A stretch of 25,097 nt of DNA from an uncultured Bacilli bacterium. GTDB taxonomy: Bacteria; Bacillota_I; Bacilli_A; RF39; UBA660. Location of the stretch: positions 1 to 25,097 of the forward strand of contig CALVYO010000005.1 in NCBI GenBank assembly GCA_944372275.1, read 5' to 3'. Both the position numbers and the translations under genes were made by a program. Under the pieces are notes generated by a model. That model searched no databases and was not told the DNA's origin. It saw nothing but the letters and a program-made list of their open reading frames with translations. This document shows, piece after piece, positions 13,927-22,402 of this stretch. The first letter of the stretch is position 1; each line of letters starts with the position of its first letter.

Positions 13927-15372
13927 ATGAAAAAAATTTTAATTTTATTATTTACAATATTAATTTCGTTTTGTGTTCCTACAGTAGCCGATGCAGCAAC
14001 TGCAAATATAAAAGTTACAACTAATCGTTCTAGCTTGATTATTGGTAATACTTTTACAGTAACAGTTACCGTATCTTCTTCTACGCCGATGGCTAATTGG
14101 GAATTTAATTTGAAATACGATACTTCAAAATTATCTTTTGTTAAATCAGATCATGATTTTCATGTTGTAGGATTAGATATGACAGAAAAACAAAAGACTG
14201 CTTCATATACTTATACTTTTAAAGCAAAAGCTTCTGGAACTGCTAGTATATCAATTAGTTCAGCTTCTGTAATGGGTTGGAATGGTGAAATGAATTTAAA
14301 CAAAAGTGGTGCTAGTGTTAGTATAATGAGTCAAGAACAAGCCGAAGCAAATTATAGTAAAAATGATTATTTATCTAAATTGGAAGTAGAAGGTGCTACA
14401 TTAAGTCCAAAATTTGATAAAAATACAATGGAATATACAGTTGAATTAGAACCAAATACTAAAAAAATTGTTGTTAATGCTACTAAAGAAGATAGTAAAT
14501 CTAGTATATCAGGAATTGGTGAAATAGAAGTAAGTAAAGGTGCTAATAAAATAGAAGTTGTTGTAACTGCCCAAAAAGGTAATACAAGAACATATGTTAT
14601 AAATGCTATAGTAAAAGAATTAGATCCGATCGAAGTAACAATAGATAATAATACTTTTAATGTTATACAAGAAGAAGAATTTTTACTAAAACCAAATGAT
14701 TATTTTAAACAAACGACAACTTTAATTAATGGTAAGGAAGTTCCTGCTTTCTATAATGAATTATCTAATATAACTTTAATATGTTTAAAAGATTCTGAAG
14801 GAAATATTAATTTTTATATAGTAAATGAAAATGAATATACATTATATAATGAAATTAAATTTAATTCTTTAACAATTCAATTATTAGATATGGATAGTTC
14901 ATTAATACCAAAAGGTTATAATGAAACTACTATAAATATTGGTGATAAAACTATAACTGCTTATAAAAAAGATGGTTATGAATATCCATTAATCTATGGT
15001 TTGAATTTGGAAGATGGTACTAAAAATTTATATAAATATGACGCAAAAGAAAACACTTTGCAAAGATATGAGGAAATAAGTATAAACGACGATTTCTATT
15101 TTAATTCATTAGTTGGTATGTTTGGATTTATAATTGTTTCTTATATTATATTTATTGTGTTATTAGTTAATAAAAACAAAAAACAAAAGAATTTTTTAGA
15201 TAAGACGATGCGAATGAATATAATAGATGTGAATAATAATGCATTAAGTAATGTTTTAGATGTTAAGACTAAAAAAGAGTTAAAACGAGAAAAAAAATTA
15301 GCTAAAAAGTTAGCTAAGAAAAATAAAGGTGTTACTCCAGAAACACCAGAACAAGAAATGGCTAATTTATAG
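13927..15372 (+). CDS. Membrane-anchored cohesin-domain protein
   Basis: A 481-residue surface protein. A signal peptide (about 1-23, ending VADAA) leads into a cohesin-like beta-sandwich at about 25-140: NIKVTTNRSSLIIGNTFTVT, PMANWEFNLKYDTSKLSFV, and SGTASISISSASVMGWNGE, the typical cohesin pattern. A cadherin-like domain follows (about 148-237; SKLEVEGATLSPKFDKNTME, then TRTYVINA), related to the one in the upstream hydrolase. Residues about 238-390 are an unrecognised extracellular region. One membrane helix lies at about 393-415 (MFGFIIVSYIIFIVLLV), then a Lys-rich cytoplasmic tail of about 66 residues. The protein would hold a dockerin-bearing enzyme at the membrane. AGGAGGTATAA just before ATG is an ideal ribosome site. 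The stop codon lies in a terminator stem. Confidence 0.82.
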   Translation: MKKILILLFTILISFCVPTVADAATANIKVTTNRSSLIIGNTFTVTVTVSSSTPMANWEFNLKYDTSKLSFVKSDHDFHVVGLDMTEKQKTASYTYTFKAKASGTASISISSASVMGWNGEMNLNKSGASVSIMSQEQAEANYSKNDYLSKLEVEGATLSPKFDKNTMEYTVELEPNTKKIVVNATKEDSKSSISGIGEIEVSKGANKIEVVVTAQKGNTRTYVINAIVKELDPIEVTIDNNTFNVIQEEEFLLKPNDYFKQTTTLINGKEVPAFYNELSNITLICLKDSEGNINFYIVNENEYTLYNEIKFNSLTIQLLDMDSSLIPKGYNETTINIGDKTITAYKKDGYEYPLIYGLNLEDGTKNLYKYDAKENTLQRYEEISINDDFYFNSLVGMFGFIIVSYIIFIVLLVNKNKKQKNFLDKTMRMNIIDVNNNALSNVLDVKTKKELKREKKLAKKLAKKNKGVTPETPEQEMANL

Positions 15373-15382
15373 CTATTTTTTT
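15357..15382 (+). terminator. Rho-independent terminator after the cohesin gene
   Basis: AATGGCTA (15357-15364) pairs with TAGCTATT (15370-15377), one G-T pair, loop ATTTA, followed by a run of T to 15382. The right arm includes the TAG stop codon (15370-15372). Confidence 0.68.
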
Positions 15383-15411
15383 ATTAAAAACTATCAAATA
15401 TTTGTAAAATA

Positions 15412-15420
15412 TGTTATAAT
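15412..15420 (+). promoter_or_regulatory. Extended -10 promoter of the phosphonate/polymer operon
   Basis: TGTTATAAT (TATAAT at 15415-15420) ends 23 bases before ATG 15444 and lies directly after the cohesin terminator. No good -35 hexamer at 17 bases (TATCAA). Since the next nine genes are spaced by 14 bases or less or overlap, this may drive the whole run to the right edge. Confidence 0.5.
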
Positions 15421-15443
15421 TATTTAGGAAAGAGGTATGAAAT

Positions 15444-16751
15444 ATGAAAAAAGTATATATTGCAATGTCTGCAGATGTTATACATAGTGGACATATAAAC
15501 GTTATTGAAGAAGGAGCTAAATATGGTGAAGTTATAATTGGTTTGTTAACTGATGAAGCAATCGCAACTTATAAGAGAATGCCAATTTTAGACTTTGAAA
15601 CAAGAAAAAAAATATTCGAAAATATAAAAAATGTTAAAACTGTAGTTGAACAAAAAACTTTAGATTATACAGAAAATCTAAAAAAATATAAACCGGATTA
15701 TGTTATTCATGGAGATGATTGGAAAAAAGGTGTTCAGACTTTAGTAAGAGAAAAAGTAATTGAAACTTTAAAAGAATGGAATGGTCAATTAATTGAAATT
15801 CCTTATACTAAAGGAGTTTCAAGTACTGATTTAGCAAATCAATACAGATTTTTAGAAAACACTCCAGATAATAGACGTTCAAAATTAAAAAAATTATTAA
15901 AAATTAAACCTTATGTTAGAGCATTAGATGCTTCTAATGGTTTGACCGGATTAATTATTGAAAATGTAAAAGTTGAGGATGAAAAAACGGCAACAACAAA
16001 AGAATTTGATGCAATGTGGATTAGTAGTTTATGTGATTCAACATTTAAAGGAAAACCAGATATTGAGTTAGTTGATTTAACTAGTAGGCTAAATACAATT
16101 AATGAAGTTATGGAAGTAACCACTAAACCTATTATTTTAGATGGTGATACAGGTGGTAAAGTTGAACATTTTGCTTATAATGTAAAAACATTAGAAAGAA
16201 TGGGTGTTTCTGCAATTATCATTGAAGATAAAACAGGATTAAAGAAAAATTCATTATTTGGAACTGAAGTAAAACAACAATTAGATGATCCAGAACATTT
16301 TTGTACAAAAATAAGGGCTGGAAAACAAGCACAAGTAACGAGAGATTTTATGATTATAGCTAGATTGGAAAGCTTAATTGCCGGATATGGTGTTGATGAT
16401 GCTATGATGCGTGCTAAAAAATATATTGAAGCTGGTGCTGATGGAGTAATGATTCATAGTAAAGAAAAAGATGGTAAGGATATATTTGAATTTATTAAAC
16501 AATTTAGAGAATATTCAAAGGATATTCCTATAGTTGTAGTTCCTACTACTTATAATCAATTTACTGAGGATGAATTATATGAAAAGGGAGCTAATATAAT
16601 AATTCATGCAAATCATTTATTAAGAAGTGCATATCCTGCTATGGTAGACACTGCAAAAAAAATACTAGAAAATGGTCGTAGTAAAGAAGCTAGCGAAGAA
16701 AATTGCATTTCAATTAAAGAAATTTTAACATTGATTCCAGGAGGAAAATAA
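15444..16751 (+). CDS. aepX: Phosphoenolpyruvate mutase with N-terminal nucleotidyltransferase-like domain
   Basis: PEP mutase converts phosphoenolpyruvate to phosphonopyruvate, forming the C-P bond that starts nearly all phosphonate pathways. The mutase domain fills about residues 145-425: DAMWISSLCDSTFKGKPD, PIILDGDTGGKVEHFAYNV, the diagnostic EDKTGLKKNS at 261-270, and a final LIPGGK. Residues about 1-135 form a cytidylyltransferase-like Rossmann domain with HSGH at 14-17 in place of the usual HxGH and YKRMPILDFETRKKIFENI. This two-domain form (435 residues) is a known type of AepX; the role of the N-terminal domain is not settled. The ribosome site is AGGAAAGAGG. It starts a run of coupled genes; the decarboxylase begins 1 base after its stop. 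Confidence 0.95.
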   Translation: MKKVYIAMSADVIHSGHINVIEEGAKYGEVIIGLLTDEAIATYKRMPILDFETRKKIFENIKNVKTVVEQKTLDYTENLKKYKPDYVIHGDDWKKGVQTLVREKVIETLKEWNGQLIEIPYTKGVSSTDLANQYRFLENTPDNRRSKLKKLLKIKPYVRALDASNGLTGLIIENVKVEDEKTATTKEFDAMWISSLCDSTFKGKPDIELVDLTSRLNTINEVMEVTTKPIILDGDTGGKVEHFAYNVKTLERMGVSAIIIEDKTGLKKNSLFGTEVKQQLDDPEHFCTKIRAGKQAQVTRDFMIIARLESLIAGYGVDDAMMRAKKYIEAGADGVMIHSKEKDGKDIFEFIKQFREYSKDIPIVVVPTTYNQFTEDELYEKGANIIIHANHLLRSAYPAMVDTAKKILENGRSKEASEENCISIKEILTLIPGGK

Positions 16752-16752
16752 T

Positions 16753-17856
16753 ATGATTAAAACAAAAGAATTTTACGATTACTTAAAAACAAAAGAATTA
16801 GATTTTTTTGTTGGAGTACCAGATTCATTATTAAAAAATTTATGTGCGTGTATTAGAGAAAATAGTGATTCTAAACATAATATAATAACGGCTAATGAAG
16901 GAAATGCTGTTGCTATTGCCAGTGGATATTATATATCTAGTAATAAATTTGGTGTAGTATATATGCAAAATTCTGGATTGGGTAATACCGTAAATCCTTT
17001 GCTATCATTAGCAGATGAAGAAGTATATAACATCCCAATATTATTAATAATTGGCTGGCGTGGTGAACCAGGGAAAAAAGATGAACCTCAACATATAAAA
17101 CAAGGAAAATTAACTTTGCCTTTATTAGAAACAATGGGGATTAAATATATAGTTTTGACGGATAATTATAAAGAAGAAATTGATAAATGCTATGAGTATA
17201 TGAAAAACACAAATAAACCAATTGCAATTATTGTAAAAAAAGATACATTTGGTGAATACAAAATCTCAAAAAGTAAAAACGATTATACAATTAATAGAGA
17301 ACAAGCTTTAGATTGCATTATATCACAATTAAATGATAATGATTTTATTGTTTCAACAACTGGTAAAACTTCACGTGAGATATTTGAAATAAGAGAAAAG
17401 AATAATCAAGATCATTCGAACGATTTTTTAACAGTAGGTTCTATGGGGCATACTGCTTCTATTGCTTTTGGTATGGCTTTAAATACTGATAAAAATGTTT
17501 ACTGCATTGATGGTGATGGATCATTTATTATGCACATGGGAGGATTTGCCGTGATAGCTCAAAATCCATGTGAAAATTTTAAATATATTTTAATAAATAA
17601 TGGAGCCCATGAATCAGTAGGTGGACAACCAACAGTAGGTTTTGAAATTCAAATAGATAAAATATTAAAAGCAGTAGGCTTTAATAATGTTTATAATGCT
17701 TATACAATTGCTGATATTGAAAATGGTTTATCTAAAATGATGGGTATGGATGCGTTAATTATTTATACAAAACAAGGGTCTCGTGATGATTTGGGTAGAC
17801 CAACTAAAACACCTATCGAAAATAAAAAATCTTTAATGAAAAAAATACAAAAATAA
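16753..17856 (+). CDS. aepY: Phosphonopyruvate decarboxylase
   Basis: Thiamine diphosphate enzyme that decarboxylates phosphonopyruvate to phosphonoacetaldehyde and so pulls the unfavourable mutase step forward. The N-terminal half has GVPDSLLKNLC and ITANEGNAVAIASGYY with the catalytic Glu49. The C-terminal half carries the ThDP-magnesium motif: GDGS at 254-257 and NN at 282-283, in GDGSFIMHMGGFAVIAQNP and ILINNGAHESVGGQPT. The 367-residue length fits the family (about 370-380). GGAGGAAAATA at the aepX end serves as ribosome site; the two genes are separated by 1 base. Confidence 0.95.
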   Translation: MIKTKEFYDYLKTKELDFFVGVPDSLLKNLCACIRENSDSKHNIITANEGNAVAIASGYYISSNKFGVVYMQNSGLGNTVNPLLSLADEEVYNIPILLIIGWRGEPGKKDEPQHIKQGKLTLPLLETMGIKYIVLTDNYKEEIDKCYEYMKNTNKPIAIIVKKDTFGEYKISKSKNDYTINREQALDCIISQLNDNDFIVSTTGKTSREIFEIREKNNQDHSNDFLTVGSMGHTASIAFGMALNTDKNVYCIDGDGSFIMHMGGFAVIAQNPCENFKYILINNGAHESVGGQPTVGFEIQIDKILKAVGFNNVYNAYTIADIENGLSKMMGMDALIIYTKQGSRDDLGRPTKTPIENKKSLMKKIQK

Positions 17857-17870
17857 GGGGGATATTTTAA

Positions 17871-19667
17871 ATGAAAGCAGTTATTTATAATTCCGGATTA
17901 GGAAAAAGAATGGGAGAATTAACTCAAAATTGTCATAAATCAATGGTCAAATTAAATAATGGAGAAACAATTTTTGAAAGACAAGTGCGTATTTTAAGCG
18001 AATGCGGAATAAGACAATTTTTAATCACAACTGGGCCTTTTGAAGAACAATTAATTGAAGTGAGTAAAAAATTTCCTGATTTAAATTTTACGTTTGTCCG
18101 TAATCCAATTTATGATAAAACTAATTATATTTATTCAATGTACTTAGCTCGTAAATATTTTGATGATGATATTATAAGTTTGCATGGAGATTTAGTGTTT
18201 GATAAAAAACTTATAGAAGATATATTGGCCGATCCTAGAAAAAATTTAGCAACCGTAAACCGAGAAAAAAAATTACCTGAAAAAGATTTCAAGGCAAGAG
18301 TTATAAATGGAAAAATAATAGAAGTTGGTGTAAATATATTTGATGATAATTGTTTTGCTTTTCAACCATGTTATAAATTAAGTTATGATAATATTACTAA
18401 ATGGTTAGATAATGTTTCTAAATTTATTGATAATGGTATAGATGGAGTATATGCAGAAAATGCTTTTAATGAAATATCTGAAAATATTCCAATTGAAGAA
18501 TTTTCGTATGAAAATTATTATATAGATGAAGTAGATAATCCTGACGATTTGAAAAGAGTAAGTAAAGATATTAGATATTTTGATTTTAGAGAACAAAATT
18601 TCATTAATTATGAAATTTTGAAAGATATTTTAAAAAATAGTAAACCTTTAATAGTATCAAATAGTTTGTTTAAAAATAGTAAATTAAAAAAAATATTAGA
18701 TGAGTTACATATCGAATATGTATTATTTGATAAATATAGTTCTAATCCAAAATATGAAGAATTATTGTTGGGTTTAGATGCTTTTAAAAATAATAATTGT
18801 AATTTTGTTATTTCTTATGGTGGTGGAAGTGCTATTGATGTTGCAAAATGTATTAAATTATATGCTTTAGCAGATGGCGATTTTTTTAATAAACCAATTG
18901 ATAAAAATTTAATTTGCCATTTAGCAATACCCGCAACCGCTGGGACAGGAAGTGAGTCAACTAGATTTGCGGTTATTTACAAAGAAGGAATCAAATATTC
19001 AATTACTCATGATAGTATTGTTCCAGATATGGTTATATTAGATTATGAACTATTAAAAACTTTACCAATTTATCAAAAAAAATCAACAATGTTAGATGCA
19101 CTATGTCAAGCAATAGAATCTTATTGGTCTGTTAATTCTACTGATGAAAGTAAGAAATATGCCAAAACCGCAATTAAATTAATTTTATCTAATATGTTTA
19201 AGTATTTAGATAATGAAGAAAATGCTATGAAAAACATAATGATTGCATCTAATTTAGCAGGTAAAGCGATCAACATTTCACAGACTACTGCCGCTCATGC
19301 TATGAGTTATAAAATTACTTCTTTATTTGGTACAAGTCATGGACACGCGGTAGCTTTATGTTTACCTTATATATGGGAATATATGATAAATAATATAGAT
19401 AAATGTATTGACCCAAGAGGCAGTGATTATATTGTAAATATAATGAATGATTTATCACAAATTTTTGAATGTCCTAATTCCAATGAGGCAATAAATAAAT
19501 TAAAAAATATAATAGTAAAATTAAATCTAGATATTCCTGCAATAACTGAAGATGAATTAAGTATTTTAACTAATTCTGTAAACGAACAACGTTTAAATAA
19601 TAATCCAATAAAATTAGATAAAGAAAATATTTCAAAAATATATTTGAAAGCTTTAAAAAGAAAGTAG
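17871..19667 (+). CDS. Nucleotidyltransferase / Fe-type alcohol dehydrogenase fusion (predicted CMP-hydroxyethylphosphonate synthesis)
   Basis: Two enzymes in 598 residues. Residues about 1-235 are a sugar-phosphate-nucleotidyltransferase-like (MobA/GlmU-type) domain: AVIYNSGLGKRMGEL, then KSMVKLNNGETIFERQ, and LHGDLVF with metal-binding Asp107. Residues about 245-598 are an iron-type alcohol dehydrogenase: YGGGSAIDVAK (GGGS at 317-320), PATAGTGSES, then metal positions D409, H476 and H490. These three have exactly the spacing of E. coli FucO D196, H263 and H277; the fourth, FucO H200, is Gln413 here. Behind aepX and aepY, the dehydrogenase half should reduce phosphonoacetaldehyde to 2-hydroxyethylphosphonate and the other half should attach CMP, by analogy with PntC, which is fused to a transaminase in Treponema denticola. 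The products are inference. AAGGGGGAT is the ribosome site. Confidence 0.85.
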   Translation: MKAVIYNSGLGKRMGELTQNCHKSMVKLNNGETIFERQVRILSECGIRQFLITTGPFEEQLIEVSKKFPDLNFTFVRNPIYDKTNYIYSMYLARKYFDDDIISLHGDLVFDKKLIEDILADPRKNLATVNREKKLPEKDFKARVINGKIIEVGVNIFDDNCFAFQPCYKLSYDNITKWLDNVSKFIDNGIDGVYAENAFNEISENIPIEEFSYENYYIDEVDNPDDLKRVSKDIRYFDFREQNFINYEILKDILKNSKPLIVSNSLFKNSKLKKILDELHIEYVLFDKYSSNPKYEELLLGLDAFKNNNCNFVISYGGGSAIDVAKCIKLYALADGDFFNKPIDKNLICHLAIPATAGTGSESTRFAVIYKEGIKYSITHDSIVPDMVILDYELLKTLPIYQKKSTMLDALCQAIESYWSVNSTDESKKYAKTAIKLILSNMFKYLDNEENAMKNIMIASNLAGKAINISQTTAAHAMSYKITSLFGTSHGHAVALCLPYIWEYMINNIDKCIDPRGSDYIVNIMNDLSQIFECPNSNEAINKLKNIIVKLNLDIPAITEDELSILTNSVNEQRLNNNPIKLDKENISKIYLKALKRK

Positions 19668-19677
19668 GTTGTTAACT

Positions 19678-21603
19678 TTGCAAAAGTGCGCAGTTTCAAT
19701 AATTGTTCCTGTTTATAATGTTGAGAAATACATTAAAGAATGTTTAGAATCTTTAGTTAATCAAACTCTAAAAAATATTGAAATAATTGTTGTAAATGAT
19801 GGAAGTCCTGATAAATCACAAAAAATTGTTGATGAATATGTAAAAAAATATCCTGACAAAATAAAATCGTTTATTAAAAAAAATGGGGGAGTTTCCGATG
19901 CAAGAAATTATGGATTAAAAAAAGCAACCGGTGAATATGTTGCGTTTGTAGATAGTGATGATTTTGTTGATGTCACAATGTTTGAAAAAATGTATAATAC
20001 TGCTAAAAAAAGCGATTGTAAAGTTGTGGTGTGTAATTTAATTAAATATTCAGAGACAACTAATAATTATATGCCTAATAACTTTATTAAAAAAAATCAA
20101 GTTATTGATTTGACTAATCAAGATGATTTGGATTATATAAATAAGTGTAGAGCTTTTGTTTGGAATAAAATCTATGATAAAAAATTATTTGAAAAATTTA
20201 AATTTCCTAAAGGACAAATATTTGAAGATAGTGCAATAGTATACAACGTTTTATTTGAAGCAAAAAAAATATCGATGATTAATGAAAATTTGTATTATTA
20301 TCGAGTTAATCGTGAAGGTACAATTACTACAACAATTAATGACAAAATTTTTGATATATTTAAATCTTGTGATAATATTATCGAATATCATAAAAAAAAT
20401 AATACATTTGAACAATATTATAAAAAAATTGAAAATTTATGTTTGATACATATTTTTAAAAGAATGGAATTTTTTAATTTAAACAAAAATTACAAATTAC
20501 AAGTTAATTATGTTAATTTGGCTTTTGAATATTTAAATAATAATTTTCCTACATGGAAAAATTCTTGCTTTTTTAACAAAACAAAAAGTTTAAAGAAAAA
20601 TGTAAGTAAATTAATTAAAAAAAATAAATTTCTATTATTTTCAAAAATATATTGTCCTAAATTAATTAGAAAAATTGTTAGATTTTTGATAAAAATGAAA
20701 ACTAATATCTCTAAATTAAGATTAAAAAAAGTATTTGGAAAGAATAAAAAATATATTATTAAAAATGAACGTTTACATGAAATTCAAATGATAGAATTAG
20801 ATATATTAAAAGAGATAGATAGAATCTGTCGAGATAATAAAATAAAATATTTTTTAATAGAAGGTAGTTTATTAGGGGCAGTAAGACATAATGGTTTTAT
20901 TCCATGGGATGATGATTTAGATATTGGAATGCCACGTGATGATTATAACAAGTTTTTAGAAATAGCTGATAAAAAATTAAAAATCGGATATAAATTATGT
21001 TGTTATAAAAATATAAAAAATTATCATTTGCCATTTTCTAAAGTTGTTAGTTTAAATAATCGTGGATTTAGGAATAAAGAAGCAGTTTTATCTAAAAATT
21101 ATAACGGTCCTTTCGTTGATATTTTTCCTTTGGATACTAGTAATTTAGCTTTAGGGAAATCTCAGGTTAAAAAATTTAATAAAATTAGAAAATATCGTGA
21201 TATTTTGTTAATCAAAGTACGATATAAAATTAAATTTTCATGGAAAAGATTATTATACTACATAGAATCACCATTTTATTCCAATAAAAAACTGCATGAA
21301 AAAATTAATAAATTGTCAACAAGAGAGAATAAAAATAATAAAAAATATGTTGTTAATTACTCAAGCAGTTATGGTGTAAAAAAAGAAATTTTTCCGATTT
21401 GTTGTTTTGATAAAACAATCTTTATTGATTTTGAAGATATTCTTGTTCCAATTCCAAAAAATTACAATTATGTTTTAACTAGAATATATGGCGATTATAT
21501 GCAATTACCGCCTAAAAATAAAAGAGTATCGCGTCATTCAATTTGCGATACATCTATTGATTTAAAGGATATTGAGGAAGATGATATTGATGAAAATATA
21601 TGA
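19678..21603 (+). CDS. Glycosyltransferase family 2 / LicD fusion protein
   Basis: A 641-residue two-domain enzyme. Residues about 4-330 form a GT-A glycosyltransferase: VSIIVPVYNVEKYIKECLES, VVNDGSPDKS, and the DSD metal site at about 93-96 in YVAFVDSDDFVD. From about 366 on, a LicD domain: LHEIQMIELDILKEIDRICR, then EGSLLGAVRHNGFIPWDD and the DDDLD acid motif at 411-415, ending with YGDYMQLPPKNKR. LicD enzymes move phosphocholine from CDP-choline onto glycans. The protein would thus add a sugar to a growing polymer and decorate it. The start is TTG 19678, 9 bases after AGTAGG; a TTG at 19669 in frame is nearly on the ribosome site and also overlaps the previous stop region. It overlaps the next gene by 14 bases. 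Confidence 0.85.
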   Translation: MQKCAVSIIVPVYNVEKYIKECLESLVNQTLKNIEIIVVNDGSPDKSQKIVDEYVKKYPDKIKSFIKKNGGVSDARNYGLKKATGEYVAFVDSDDFVDVTMFEKMYNTAKKSDCKVVVCNLIKYSETTNNYMPNNFIKKNQVIDLTNQDDLDYINKCRAFVWNKIYDKKLFEKFKFPKGQIFEDSAIVYNVLFEAKKISMINENLYYYRVNREGTITTTINDKIFDIFKSCDNIIEYHKKNNTFEQYYKKIENLCLIHIFKRMEFFNLNKNYKLQVNYVNLAFEYLNNNFPTWKNSCFFNKTKSLKKNVSKLIKKNKFLLFSKIYCPKLIRKIVRFLIKMKTNISKLRLKKVFGKNKKYIIKNERLHEIQMIELDILKEIDRICRDNKIKYFLIEGSLLGAVRHNGFIPWDDDLDIGMPRDDYNKFLEIADKKLKIGYKLCCYKNIKNYHLPFSKVVSLNNRGFRNKEAVLSKNYNGPFVDIFPLDTSNLALGKSQVKKFNKIRKYRDILLIKVRYKIKFSWKRLLYYIESPFYSNKKLHEKINKLSTRENKNNKKYVVNYSSSYGVKKEIFPICCFDKTIFIDFEDILVPIPKNYNYVLTRIYGDYMQLPPKNKRVSRHSICDTSIDLKDIEEDDIDENI

Positions 21604-22402
21604 TAATAGTTTAATTAATTTACAAAAACTAGAATTAGAAATTTTAATTGAATTTACTAATTTTTGTGAAAAAAACAAATTAAAATACTATTTGGCAGAA
21701 GGAACATTATTAGGTGCCGTTAGGCATAAAGGTTTTATTCCGTGGGATGATGACATCGATGTTATGATGCCAAGAGAAGATTATGAAAAATTTTTAAAAA
21801 TAGCAATTAAAAAATTCCCTAAAAATTATAAAATTCAATCAATTGAAACGGAACCAAACTATTGGGTTATTGCTTCTAAAATTCGTATGTTAAAAGATAC
21901 TGGATATATCCAAAAAGATATTTTAAAGATGACCAATAATGCCGGAGTTTATATTGATGTTTTTCCGTTAGACTATTTACCAGAAATTTACTCAAAAAAA
22001 ATTGCTTTTAATTTTAAAATGATAAGGTTATTACGAAGAATGTTATGGTTAAAAACAGGTTTTTCTAAGAAAAAAAGATTGAGAAATAAAATATTAAAAT
22101 TTTTTGCAAATTTCATATCTGTAAAAAAATATCATAAATTAATAAATAAACGTATGACAAAATATAATAATAAATCTCACAATTATATAGTTAATTATGG
22201 TAGTTATTATCCATTATCAAAATTGGTTATTCCGGCTCATATTTATGGTGATGGAAAATACCTTGATTTTGAAAATTATAAGTTTTTAGTACCTAATGAT
22301 TATGATTATGTTTTGACTAATGTATATGGTGATTATATGCAACTACCTCCTGAAAATAAAAGAAAGCATAAACATACTTTTAATGTAAAAAAAAATGACT
22401 AA
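21590..22402 (+). CDS. LicD family transferase, stand-alone copy 1
   Basis: A 270-residue LicD protein: LQKLELEILIEFTNFCEKN, then AEGTLLGAVRHKGFIPWDD with DDDID at 53-57, VYIDVFPLDYLPE, and the end YVLTNVYGDYMQLPPENKRK. These acid clusters coordinate metal in the LicD branch of the nucleotidyltransferase superfamily. It is clearly homologous to the LicD half of the preceding fusion and to the next gene, so the three arose by tandem duplication. ATG 21590 is chosen since GAGGAAG ends at 21580, giving 9 bases; other in-frame starts at 21572 and 21581 lie on or beside that site. The gene overlaps its neighbours on both sides, which suggests coupled translation. The acceptor is unknown. Confidence 0.85.
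   Translation: MKIYDNSLINLQKLELEILIEFTNFCEKNKLKYYLAEGTLLGAVRHKGFIPWDDDIDVMMPREDYEKFLKIAIKKFPKNYKIQSIETEPNYWVIASKIRMLKDTGYIQKDILKMTNNAGVYIDVFPLDYLPEIYSKKIAFNFKMIRLLRRMLWLKTGFSKKKRLRNKILKFFANFISVKKYHKLINKRMTKYNNKSHNYIVNYGSYYPLSKLVIPAHIYGDGKYLDFENYKFLVPNDYDYVLTNVYGDYMQLPPENKRKHKHTFNVKKND

Noticed and set aside
16753..19667. Aminoethylphosphonate as end product
   Set aside because: There is no PLP-dependent transaminase; the enzyme at that step is an alcohol dehydrogenase, which points to the hydroxy compound.
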